Positions 54,076 through 62,383 of a DNA stretch of 64,000 nucleotides are shown one piece after another. Every line of letters begins with the position of its first letter. The stretch's first letter is position 1. A model generated the notes under the pieces. That model was not told the origin of the DNA. It made no database searches and was given only the letters and a program-made list of their open reading frames with translations. Origin of the DNA: DATARN01 sp963851105 (GTDB lineage Bacteria; Actinomycetota; Acidimicrobiia; Acidimicrobiales; Palsa-688); NCBI GenBank assembly GCA_963851105.1, contig CAWKNP010000002.1:620001-684000 (forward strand). The letters are read 5' to 3'. Both the position numbers and the translations under genes were made by a program.

Positions 54076-56904
54076 GTGATGGACGTTCCGCAGGACCTGC
54101 GCGAGCGCGACCGTGCCCTCGCGGCCGGGGCCGATTGCGTAGCGGCCGCCCGAGCGGGCCGCGGGGGAGCCCTCTTCATCCTGGGCGTGGCCGGGCTCGG
54201 GAAGTCCGCCGTCCTCAACGAGATCTGCCGGCAGGCCGCCGACCGGGTGCCGGTATGCCGGGCTCGATGCGACCCGATGGAGGCGTCGCTGGCCTTCGGC
54301 GTCCTCGTGCAGGTCGTACGTGGCCTGGGAGGAGACGACACACAACTGACCGCCGTGTCCCCGCAGGAGGGCGCCCGGGACGCCGCCCTCTATCGCACCC
54401 TTCGGTGGCTCGAGGCCACCGCCACCTGGCCGGTCGTCGTCGTAATCGACGACCTTCAGTGGGCGGATCCGGACTCGCTCGTCTTCCTCGGCTTCCTCGG
54501 CCGCCGGCTCGAACGCCTGCCCATCGCGGTGATCGCCTCGCTGCGACCGTGGCCCCCCGCCGCGGGCGACGTCGTCTGGAGCCTGGCAAACGGCGGCCAC
54601 GCCACGATCGAACACCTCCTTCCGCTGAGTGAAGAGGGCGCGGCCGCCGTCCTGGCCGCGCGCCCCGGCGGGTTCCCCACGGACATGGCCGGGCGAGCAT
54701 GGCGGATGAGCGGAGGTAACCCGCTCCTTCTGGGTTTGGCTGCCGGCGAACTGGCCATAGAAGGCACAACCTCGACCGATACCGCGGGCCCCGCCGTACG
54801 CGTCGACGAGCGGTCCCTCGTGCTGCGACGCTTCTCGGGCCTCTCCCCGGCGGGCACACGATGGGCCCAGGCGGCAGCCGTCTTCGGCATCGAGTTCCGT
54901 CCCGAGCTGGTCAGCGAAGTGGCCGGATTGGACGGAGACGCGGCCGAGGCGGCCGCCGAAGCCGTATGGCGGAGCGGGTTGGCACGCGAGAGTGCCGCCG
55001 GTGCCGCGGTCTTCGTGCACCCGCTGTTCGGGCAGCTGTTGTACGACGACGTCCCCGCCCCCGTGCGTGCCGGACTCCACGCTCGGGCCTTCACCGCCCT
55101 GACTGCGAGGGGGATGGATGACGTCGCGGCCGAGCACGCCATGCGGGCGAACCTGGTGGGCGACCCGAGGGCGATCCGCGTCCTCAGCGTGACCGGTCGG
55201 CGGGCCCTGCGGTCGGGCGCGCCCACGTCGGCGGCCAATCGGCTGGAGGCGGCGGTTCGCCTGGGGGGAGAAACCACCTCTCCGGCCCTCCTGACCGAGC
55301 TGACGCAGGCGCTCCTCGAGGCCGGCCGTCCTGCGGAGGCGGCGTCCACGATCAGGCAGGTCATAGAGATGGGGATTCCGTTGGCCGAGCGCGTGTCCGC
55401 ACTGACGATGCTGTCGCGGGCCTACTTCTCGGTCGGCGACTTCGACAGCGCCGCCGCCACCATGGAGACAGCCGCGGCCCATGCCGAGCCGGAGTGCCCG
55501 GAGGCCCTCGTCCTGCCGATTCTGTCGCACGCCAATGCCGTCCTGATGACCGCCGGACCGGGTGCGGCCCTGCCCATGATCGTCCGGGCCAAGGAGCTGG
55601 CCCGGGGAGCGAGCAAGGGCGTGCAAGCCCAGGCGAACGCCAAGTGGGGGATGGTCGCGTTCTGGTGCGGCGACCCCGCCGGCCTCGGACCTGGCCAGGC
55701 CGAAGGCGGGCAGTTGCTCGACGCCGCCCCCGCGGACGTCGTCGCCGATCTCCGCTCGGGTTTCTCCGGGGTGCTGCTGCCCTACGCCTGCACGGCGATG
55801 GCGGCGGAGCGATTCGAGGAGGCCGAGGCGGCGTTCCGCCGGGGGATGGAGGAGGCGGAGCGGGTCGGCGCGGTCACCGCCGTCAGCTCACTCGGCGTCC
55901 CCTGCGGGCTGATGCTTCTCCGCACCCGTGTCCGTGACAGCCTCCCGATCGCCGACCGCCTACTCTCCCTGGCCGACCTTGTTCCGCTCGCCGAGCCATT
56001 GGCCCGAACGATACGGAGCTACGCCCTCCTCGAGCTCGGCGACGAGCAGGGCAGCGCCGACGAAGGCCACCGAGCGAGCGCCACCGCCCCCGCGTCCCTG
56101 ACGTGGGTGAGCCGCCTGTGGCTCGACCACGTCGACGGTCTGCGACTGCTACGCGCCGGACGGTTCAAGGATGCGTCGGCGGTGTACCGCGAGATCGAGC
56201 AGCGGTACGGCGAGCTCGGCATTGGTGAGCCGTGCATCGTCCCCTTCGCCCGCCACGCGGCGACCGCCCACGCCCGTGCCGGCAAGGTGGACGATGCGGA
56301 GCGCGTCGTCCATTGGCTGGAAGAGCGGGCCGACCAGCTGCCGTGCCGGTGGCCGGCGGCCGCGGCGGCCGCGGGGAAGGCGGCGCTCGCATTGCGGCGG
56401 CGTGCGTCCGACGAGGCCGACAAGCACTACCGCACGGCCATCGCCTACCTGGACGACGCCTCATTGCCGCTCGAACACGCCGAGGTCCTGATCGACCACG
56501 GGAGCATGCTGAGACGGGACGGGCGCCCCCGCGAGGCCAGGGAGTCCTTGCGGCGCGCCGGCGAGGTGGCCGAGTCCGTCGGGGCCGCGTGGTTGGCCAG
56601 GCGAGCGGGCGAGGAGCTGGCCGCGGCCGGCGGTCGCCGTCGGAACAAGCGAGGGGCACACGAGCTCACCCCGCAGGAGCGGCGGATCGCCCGCCTGGCG
56701 GCCACGGGCGCCTCTGACAAGGACATCGCCGCGCACCTGTCGGTGTCCGTCCGGACGGTGCGAACCCACCTGGAGCACATCTACGCCAAGGTCGGCATCC
56801 ACTCCAGACGTGAGCTGTTCGCCATGGGTGAAGCGCTGGATGTCGGACGCATGCGCCCGGCGTCGCCCTCGCCGGCCGCTCCTCCAGGCACATCAGGGCT
56901 CTGA
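54076..56904 (+). CDS. LAL-type LuxR regulator (large ATP-binding)
   Basis: The 942-residue protein starts at GTG 54076 (ATG at 54079 is the alternative), preceded by GGAAGGAG. The N-terminal AAA-type ATPase has the P-loop GVAGLGKSA and Walker B VVVVIDDLQWAD. A long helical, TPR-like middle (about 350-850) follows. The C-terminal LuxR helix-turn-helix is LTPQERRIARLAATGASDKDIAAHLSVSVRTVRTHLEHIYAKVGIHSRREL. It is divergent from the SARP-fusion operon, with about 70 bp between starts. It may control that operon in response to an unknown ligand. Confidence 0.92.
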   Translation: MMDVPQDLRERDRALAAGADCVAAARAGRGGALFILGVAGLGKSAVLNEICRQAADRVPVCRARCDPMEASLAFGVLVQVVRGLGGDDTQLTAVSPQEGARDAALYRTLRWLEATATWPVVVVIDDLQWADPDSLVFLGFLGRRLERLPIAVIASLRPWPPAAGDVVWSLANGGHATIEHLLPLSEEGAAAVLAARPGGFPTDMAGRAWRMSGGNPLLLGLAAGELAIEGTTSTDTAGPAVRVDERSLVLRRFSGLSPAGTRWAQAAAVFGIEFRPELVSEVAGLDGDAAEAAAEAVWRSGLARESAAGAAVFVHPLFGQLLYDDVPAPVRAGLHARAFTALTARGMDDVAAEHAMRANLVGDPRAIRVLSVTGRRALRSGAPTSAANRLEAAVRLGGETTSPALLTELTQALLEAGRPAEAASTIRQVIEMGIPLAERVSALTMLSRAYFSVGDFDSAAATMETAAAHAEPECPEALVLPILSHANAVLMTAGPGAALPMIVRAKELARGASKGVQAQANAKWGMVAFWCGDPAGLGPGQAEGGQLLDAAPADVVADLRSGFSGVLLPYACTAMAAERFEEAEAAFRRGMEEAERVGAVTAVSSLGVPCGLMLLRTRVRDSLPIADRLLSLADLVPLAEPLARTIRSYALLELGDEQGSADEGHRASATAPASLTWVSRLWLDHVDGLRLLRAGRFKDASAVYREIEQRYGELGIGEPCIVPFARHAATAHARAGKVDDAERVVHWLEERADQLPCRWPAAAAAAGKAALALRRRASDEADKHYRTAIAYLDDASLPLEHAEVLIDHGSMLRRDGRPREARESLRRAGEVAESVGAAWLARRAGEELAAAGGRRRNKRGAHELTPQERRIARLAATGASDKDIAAHLSVSVRTVRTHLEHIYAKVGIHSRRELFAMGEALDVGRMRPASPSPAAPPGTSGL

Positions 56905-56976
56905 GCGCCTGCCCGGGTCGAGCCAGGTGCGGGCAGTGCGCATCACGGTGCTCGCGACCGCCGGAAGGTTGCGGCC

Positions 56977-57470
56977 GTGAAGGTACAGCCCGAGACGCCC
57001 GTGCAGTGGGGCGGAGCGGGCGCAGCCGGCCTCGGTTTGGCCGGCCCGGTGACCCGCTCCCAGTTCGACGCCGTCTACGGCCCGGGCGGGGCCAAGGACC
57101 CCACGACCGGCGAGCGGCTGGTGTCGACCAAGCGTCCAGGCATGGAGCTGGTCATCGCCGCCTCCAAGTCGGTGGCCGAGCTCGGGGTCATCGGCCGAGC
57201 CGAGCACATGCACCGCATCATGGACGCCGAGCGAGACGCCACCCTGGCCTACTCGACCGCCTGACCCGCGAGGTCGGCGGCCGGCGAGGTCGGGCGGCCA
57301 CCCCGTTGCCCACCAGTGGGCCGCTCTACGCGGTGACCCGCCACGCCACCTCCCGGGCCGGTGACCCCAACCCCCATGACCACGTGCTGGTGGCCAACGT
57401 GGTCCAGATGCGGGATGACTACCGCGGCTGGAAGGCGGCGACCACGGCCCTGTGGCGGGAGCACGTTCCC
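56977..57470 (+). pseudogene. MobF/TrwC-type relaxase fragment
   Basis: The frame reads GPGGAKDPTTGERLVSTKRPGMELVIAASKSVAELGVIG, then after a frameshift near 57257 LDRLTREVGGRRGRAATPLPTSG and VTRHATSRAGDPNPHDHVLVANVVQ, with the HDH metal motif of conjugative relaxases. The helicase half and the catalytic-tyrosine N-terminus are missing. It breaks off at about 57467 into an unrelated ABC ATPase fragment. Confidence 0.7.
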
Positions 57471-57678
57471 CGGACTGTCCGTCGAGGAGAACCTGCGGCT
57501 CTGGCTGCCCGAAGCCGCACAGCGGGCCGCGGCCTACGAGCGCTTCCCGCGCCTGGCCGCCAGGCGGAGCATCCCGGCCGGCAGCCTGTCGGGTGGCGAG
57601 CAGCAGATGATCACCGTCGCGCGGGTCCTTCCCGGTCTCGAGACTACGGCGGCAGCAATCGACCTAGCGTGCGCCTGA
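57468..57678 (+). pseudogene. LivF-like branched-chain amino acid ABC ATPase fragment
   Basis: GLSVEENLRLWLPEAAQRAAAYERFPRLAARRSIPAGSLSGGEQQMITVARVL carries the signature LSGGEQQM and the flanking RFPRL of LivF. Neither Walker motif is present. The fragment is joined directly to the relaxase remnant, marking an illegitimate junction. Confidence 0.7.
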
Positions 57679-57973
57679 CCCGCAGTTGTTGCGGCCAACG
57701 CGATCTGCCATCGGGCGCCCACCCGCTTTACAGCGGCGGCCACGGTGGTGAGCCGTGGGCATTGAGCGATAACCACGAGCCGGCGGTAGGTGGCGCCGTT
57801 TGAGGGTCGGTCGCCCGTGATACTTGGGCACCGTTGGAAGGCCGGCGGCCAGCGCGACGCCCGCCAACAGGACGCCCGCCAAGAGCAGGAGCGGGAGGGC
57901 GAGAATGTTCCGTCGCAGCCGCTGGCGCCCGGCCGCCCGCCGGTGGCTGCCTGGCAAAGAGCTCTCGTTCCAT
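57664..57973 (-). pseudogene. Decayed secreted protein facing a SARP-type site
   Basis: The best start is ATG 57973 with GGGAGG 8 nt upstream (MERELFARQPP), but the hydrophobic signal peptide (RRNILALPLLLLAGVLLAGVALAAG) is in another frame, reachable from TTG 57957. A small frameshift would join them. The C-terminus has no recognisable domain. It lies downstream of the minus-strand heptamer triplet at 58054-58082, so it may once have belonged to the same regulon. Confidence 0.35.
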
Positions 57974-58053
57974 GGCGCATGCCTCCCGTGTCGACGAGGC
58001 GAGCGAGGGCGGCGGTCCGTCCCCCGGCCTCAAGACGATGGTGCGCCTCCTAA

Positions 58054-58082
58054 CTTGCGCTCGGCTTGCGCGGGACTTGCGC
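58054..58082 (-). promoter_or_regulatory. SARP-type heptamer triplet, minus-strand orientation
   Basis: Three perfect GCGCAAG heptamers on the minus strand (58076-58082, 58065-58071, 58054-58060) are spaced at 11 bp and point toward the broken gene at 57664-57973. No good -10 element follows. Confidence 0.65.
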
Positions 58083-58109
58083 GGGACGGATGCCGAGATT
58101 GGCGCTGAC

Positions 58110-58791
58110 GTCGTCGACGCGCAAGGACGGCGCAAGGACGGCGCAAGCGTTCTGAGTAAGAGTCGGGCGAATGCTCGCGGGGACGACAGCAAATGTCGTC
58201 CGGATGCGGGTGGCCTAAAGGAGGGCAACCAGTGCGCATGTATCGATGGGTGAAACTCGGGGTCTCATCGGCCATCGTGGCGGCGACGCTGGCCGTCGGC
58301 GGCGTCGCCCACGCGGCGACGGAGACCGACGTCGCGCTGCACGCGGCGACGACCGCGACAGTGTTGGGAGTCACCGCCCCAACGTGCACGGCCGGTTCTG
58401 GGCCGGACAAAGCGGTCGACGGCGCCAGCTCCAACATCTACACCGACAAGTGGTGTGTCCCGACCGGCCAGCCGACGCTCACGATCAACCTCAGCGGCAG
58501 CGCATATGGCTACTCCGTCAGCCACATCGTCGTGAAGCACGCCGGCGTGGCTGGCGAGAGCGCTACCTACAACACCCGGGCGTTCCGGCTGCGCGTCGTG
58601 CAGACGTCAAGTTCGACGCCGCTCACCGTCGCCACGGTGACCGGCAACACCGCAAACCAGACGAGCAACACGGTCAGCGTGGGCAACGTCTCCCAGGTGC
58701 AGCTCCTCGTCGATCAGCCGACGCAGGCGGCGGGCGCGACGTCAGCGACCCGAATCTACGAGGTGGAAGTTTGGGGAACGCCCTCGACAAC
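58110..58791 (+). repeat. 682-bp inverted repeat, right copy
   Basis: The inverted counterpart of 46716-47397, same length. It contains the heptamer triplet, ribosome-binding site, signal peptide and first 186 codons of gene B. The sequence between the two copies (about 10.7 kb) carries the regulators. Confidence 0.9.
58119..58147 (+). promoter_or_regulatory. SARP-type heptamer triplet upstream of gene B
   Basis: Three perfect GCGCAAG heptamers at 58119, 58130 and 58141, exactly 11 bp apart, end 9 bp before TAAGAG (58157-58162). This matches the known layout of SARP sites close to the -10 region. Confidence 0.78.
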
Positions 58792-59344
58792 GATGACGGG
58801 TCGGACAACGATGACGGGCCGGGCCTACGGCCTCGCCACATCGGGTCTTTTCGGATATCCGCCGACGCCCGACACCGGCGCCGTCTCCACGACCGCGTCC
58901 AGCACCAACGCGCCGCCCTGCGTGCCGACAGTGAGCGGGCCCATCTCCGCGAGTACCCTGTGCGCCCAGGTCACGACGAGTACCTCCCCGGCGACGTCGA
59001 CCGCGACGGCGTCGGTACAAGGCGCCAACATCTCCGTAGGCCAAACGCTCCCCGTCATCAAGATGGTCCAAACCTCGTCGACATCGACGAGTAACTGCTC
59101 TGGTGCAAGCGGGTCGGCCACCGTCGGCGCGATCTGGGTGGGTTTCATTCGGGTCAACGTCAATCAGCATCCCGCAGCCAACACAAAGATGAGCGTTCTC
59201 GGTATCAACATGGTGTTCAACGAGCAATCTCCGGAGCCGGGCGCGTCCCAGAGCCTCAAAGTCAACGCGGTGCACATCACTGCCGTGGGCTTGCTGGACG
59301 TGGTCATCGCCTCGTCCACTAGTGACGTCGAGAACTGCCCGTGA
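58232..59344 (+). CDS. Secreted modular protein B (shared N-domain plus choice-of-anchor-like C-domain)
   Basis: The 370-residue protein starts at GTG 58232 with AAAGGAGG 7 nt upstream. Its signal peptide and discoidin-like N-domain (to residue about 186) match protein A except for isolated changes (Ile for Thr in the signal peptide). After a short duplicated TTMTGR linker the C-domain differs completely: GLATSGLFGYPPTPDTGAVST, STLCAQVTTSTSPATSTATASVQ and VNAVHITAVGLLDVVIASSTSDVENC. This resembles the choice-of-anchor P-type secreted domains of actinobacteria. It is probably a surface-exposed or released adhesive protein. Confidence 0.82.
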   Translation: MRMYRWVKLGVSSAIVAATLAVGGVAHAATETDVALHAATTATVLGVTAPTCTAGSGPDKAVDGASSNIYTDKWCVPTGQPTLTINLSGSAYGYSVSHIVVKHAGVAGESATYNTRAFRLRVVQTSSSTPLTVATVTGNTANQTSNTVSVGNVSQVQLLVDQPTQAAGATSATRIYEVEVWGTPSTTMTGRTTMTGRAYGLATSGLFGYPPTPDTGAVSTTASSTNAPPCVPTVSGPISASTLCAQVTTSTSPATSTATASVQGANISVGQTLPVIKMVQTSSTSTSNCSGASGSATVGAIWVGFIRVNVNQHPAANTKMSVLGINMVFNEQSPEPGASQSLKVNAVHITAVGLLDVVIASSTSDVENCP

Positions 59345-60043
59345 TCGACAAGTCCGCGCCGAAACGTGTCGGGTGGGCCAAACGTGTCGGATCCGGCCGT
59401 GGCTCTACCGGCAGCGCGGGCACTGTCGGATGGGCCGGCGTCGTGTGCGGTCCGCTCGGCTGCGCCGGCTGAAGTAGATGGCGCCGCTCCAGTACCCAGG
59501 CTGCTGGGACCGGGGATAAGCCGACATATCCCCGACTTCGCGGTTGTGAGCAAGGGGTTCCAGCGGTGCCGTCCTAGGTGCAGCGCGGCCCCTTGTGACC
59601 CGATCAGGACGCCGGATCCCGTCCGCGCTCGCCTCGCGGAAGAGTGAGCGGTAACCCCGAGCGTGCCCTCTACCACGCGTCCCAGCAAGCCACGCTCGAG
59701 CGCTCCGGCCGCGCCCTCCATGTGCCGTACCGGGGGTAGCAACTCCTGCAAGCGACGGACGGCAATGGCTGGCTTCATTCGGAGCGCAAAATCGCCCTTC
59801 GGAGGGCGTCGAGGCACGGCGCCGCCGCGGACACGGACCACTCCGAGGCGTCAGTAAACGAAGCGGTCTTCCCGTAACCCATCACCGTCGATCCGTGCGG
59901 ATCCTCTAGCACCGATCCCGCCGGCCGGCGCCGCCCAGATGAGATATTCGGTGCGCACACGGTCGCAATGCAGCCGTCGAGGCAACCGGCAACCGTGGCG
60001 GAAAGCGTAGCGGCCGGTGTCCTGGAACCAGACGGCGCTGGGG
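59345..60043. other. Gene-poor interval
   Basis: Only short, low-quality frames on both strands; nothing could be assigned. It may hold fragments of mobile DNA. Confidence 0.35.
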
Positions 60044-60658
60044 TTACAAGCCATGACTATCGAGCCAGGCGATCGCGGCCTGTTGAGGGTCCTCTCCGTG
60101 GTCGAATCGCCTTCGTGCCACCATTGCCAGACTCTGGATGGCTGTCCACCTCGTGTCGCCATCACCATCCGCATCACGCACGAACCGAGCAAGAGCAGGG
60201 AGAGCCTCCTTGGCTCGCATCCGTCCAAGAGCGACTATGAACGTGTCGCGAGCCTGGGTATCGGTCTCGCGGTCCAAAGCGGCCACCAGTTCGCCAACAA
60301 CCTGCGGGTTGCGCCCGAGGGCACCAAGGATTCCTCCGCCATCCTCTCTGGCGTCGCGGTCGCGGCTCCGAACCATCTCCAGTGCATGTGGAACCGCCTT
60401 GACCCCATTGGCGAGCAGGCCCCACGTGGCGTTGACCCTCGTGTTGTACAGGGGTCCGACGACCGCGCCGATTCTGTCCAACTCCCTCTGTTCTGTGGGC
60501 CATGGTTCCTTCGGGAGTGCCTTGAACTCGGCGCGAGCCCGCCAGTACTCCGCTGCGTAGAAATCGGCGTCCTCGGTGAACTGCGCGAGGTCGGGCACCC
60601 GAGGCGGCGACGTGTCAGTCGGCTTCGCGGTCAGCGCCTTCGTCCGGCGTCGAAGCAC
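60044..60658 (-). CDS. HEAT-repeat protein, hypothetical
   Basis: The 204-residue protein starts at GTG 60658 (TTG 60661 is also possible). The second half has helical repeats of the HEAT/PBS-lyase kind (EDGGGILGALGRNPQVVGELVAALDRETDTQARDTFIVALGRMRAKEALPALARFVRDADGDGDTRWTAIQSLAMVAR). Such repeats bind proteins or cofactors. It is a single gene with no informative neighbours. Confidence 0.72.
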   Translation of the reverse strand: MLRRRTKALTAKPTDTSPPRVPDLAQFTEDADFYAAEYWRARAEFKALPKEPWPTEQRELDRIGAVVGPLYNTRVNATWGLLANGVKAVPHALEMVRSRDRDAREDGGGILGALGRNPQVVGELVAALDRETDTQARDTFIVALGRMRAKEALPALARFVRDADGDGDTRWTAIQSLAMVARRRFDHGEDPQQAAIAWLDSHGL

Positions 60659-60901
60659 CAAGGGACTCTACCCGTCGGAACAGGCGCCTCCGACCCGTCT
60701 GATTGGACGCGTCGGTGAAATGTTGCCGACACTGCTGAACGGTTCCGACAGTTCGTAAGGCTCCGCAGGTGCGAAAGTGAACGCCCCGTTTACGCCAGCT
60801 TCGAAACCGCGATTCGACGGAGGTTTCGGTCTCTTCCCGCTCGCGGCCTATGCGACTCGAGTTCCGTCGAGACTGTCAAAACCCCGGTGAGGTCTACGGT
60901 G

Positions 60902-61411
60902 TCAGGAGCCGGTATCGAAATACCGAGCGGCTTCTTTTTGGGCCAGCAGAACGATGATCCCGACATCGAGTACGGCGGCGGACCCGATGATTACATGGCT
61001 CATAGCGGGCGCGGTACGGAAGAACGAGAGCAGATTTCCGAATAGTCCCAGCGAAACCAGTGCGAACGTCACGATGCGAGCCCATCTCTTGCCCTTCCTG
61101 ACCTTCAGGCCCAGCAGTACGTAGACCACGAGGAAAGCGATGGCGTATAGCACCACGAAAGTGACGGCGAGCGCGACTGTGGCGTTGACATCCTCTGCGT
61201 CGAGGCGAGGGTTCCCCTTTAGGACATCCACTCTCAGGGTGTTCTTGGACGCGAACCCCACGGCGAGCCCGACGATCATGAGTGCCGGCCGGACGAACAG
61301 GAGCCGCACGGCATAGCGGACCGAGGCCGGCGCCGGGCCGCGCCCGGCCGATCCACGCTCTGGTCGCCCTGGCATCGATGGATAGGAACCGCCGCCGTAC
61401 TGATTGCTCAT
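60902..61411 (-). CDS. Four-helix membrane protein, hypothetical
   Basis: The 169-residue protein starts at ATG 61411 (GGGAGGGG upstream) with a Gly/Pro-rich lead MSNQYGGGSYPSMPGRPERG. Four hydrophobic segments follow (VRLLFVRPALMIVGLAVGF; TVALAVTFVVLYAIAFLVVYVLLGL; IVTFALVSLGLFGNLLSFF; HVIIGSAAVLDVGIIVLLA). This fits the small DUF-type membrane proteins common in actinobacteria. Confidence 0.7.
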   Translation of the reverse strand: MSNQYGGGSYPSMPGRPERGSAGRGPAPASVRYAVRLLFVRPALMIVGLAVGFASKNTLRVDVLKGNPRLDAEDVNATVALAVTFVVLYAIAFLVVYVLLGLKVRKGKRWARIVTFALVSLGLFGNLLSFFRTAPAMSHVIIGSAAVLDVGIIVLLAQKEAARYFDTGS

Positions 61412-61905
61412 CGCGAGTCCCCTCCCAGGCGCCCAATCCGGGGATCGTCGCAATGCTCAGCACGCGAGAGGCCAAGCGCGGCACCCAACCTACTACGATA
61501 TGGCTGGCCCGCAGCGGCGTGGGTTCTCGATCGAGTGCATGGTTTCCGGACAGATCGGCCCAGTCTGATGGCCCGCGGTCGGTAATCGTGCCTTCTCTCA
61601 ACGCGTGGAGTGACGGACCCTCGTTGACCTGGGCGTCTGTGCTCAGGACCTGGCGACGGCTCCGGGGGAGTCTCGGAGAGCCGCCGGGGGGTGTCGGCCT
61701 GAACGCGTGAAACTGTCTGCCGTGGAAGACGAGCCGGCTGTTGACCATCGGCCGCCCCTCGAAGGTCCATGGGGATTGGTGGTGGTGCGCCGTTCGACTC
61801 CGCTCGGATCCAAGATGGGCACTGCACCTCGGCATCTCGTGAGCCGTTGCGACAGGGGCAGGCTCTAATGTTTGGAGCAGCGGAGTTCTTGGCCTGTTCG
61901 GCGGA
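61412..61905. other. Gene-poor interval
   Basis: No gene, hairpin or repeat could be supported. Confidence 0.35.
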
Positions 61906-62115
61906 ATGATGTTCCTGGCCTCCGCCATGCGAAGGGTCGGAACGAAGGACCAAGCGAGCGATCCAAACGAATGGCCCTACTTTCACGACCCGAAGGCAGA
62001 ACAGCGACGGGAATACAACAGAATGCTGCGAAAGCAGGGCCGGTGGTTCGCGCGGACCGCTGCAGTATCGATGCTGGTCGCGTTGGTATGTGTCCTGTTG
62101 GGTCTGCTTGTCTGA
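61906..62115 (+). CDS. Small single-span membrane protein, hypothetical
   Basis: The 69-residue frame (MMFLASAMRRVGTKDQASDPNEWPYFHDPKAEQRREYNRMLRKQGRW) ends in one membrane segment (AAVSMLVALVCVLLGLLV), a plausible tail-anchored small protein. No family known. Confidence 0.45.
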   Translation: MMFLASAMRRVGTKDQASDPNEWPYFHDPKAEQRREYNRMLRKQGRWFARTAAVSMLVALVCVLLGLLV

Positions 62116-62232
62116 TTTCACTCCGCGAGCGTCGTCGACGGTCAAACCGGGGGCAGACTGAATCTCACCAGTCGGCCCGCACATAACGACAACGTCCGTC
62201 AAGGCTTGAGCATCTTGAGCGCCGCGCCATTC

Positions 62233-62295
62233 TCGGCGGTCGGTGGTGCTCTGCGGGCAGGTCCCGCGAGTCACCGGGTCGCCGCGCGTCGCGTC
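62233..62295 (+). repeat. 63-bp repeat upstream of recombinase copy 2
   Basis: Matches 30731-30795 with small differences and contains GCGGG-CAGGT-CCCGC. It lies about 90 bp before the recombinase start. Confidence 0.55.
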
Positions 62296-62383
62296 TACGC
62301 CTGGTCGTACGGTGGACATTCTCATCATCGCCGGGGTCCGGTCGCTGCGGTCCTCGGGTCTCGGCCGGACATGGAGGTGCGCC

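Noticed and set aside
59345..59841. Possible remnants on both strands behind gene B
   Set aside because: No stretch longer than a few residues resembles a known family.
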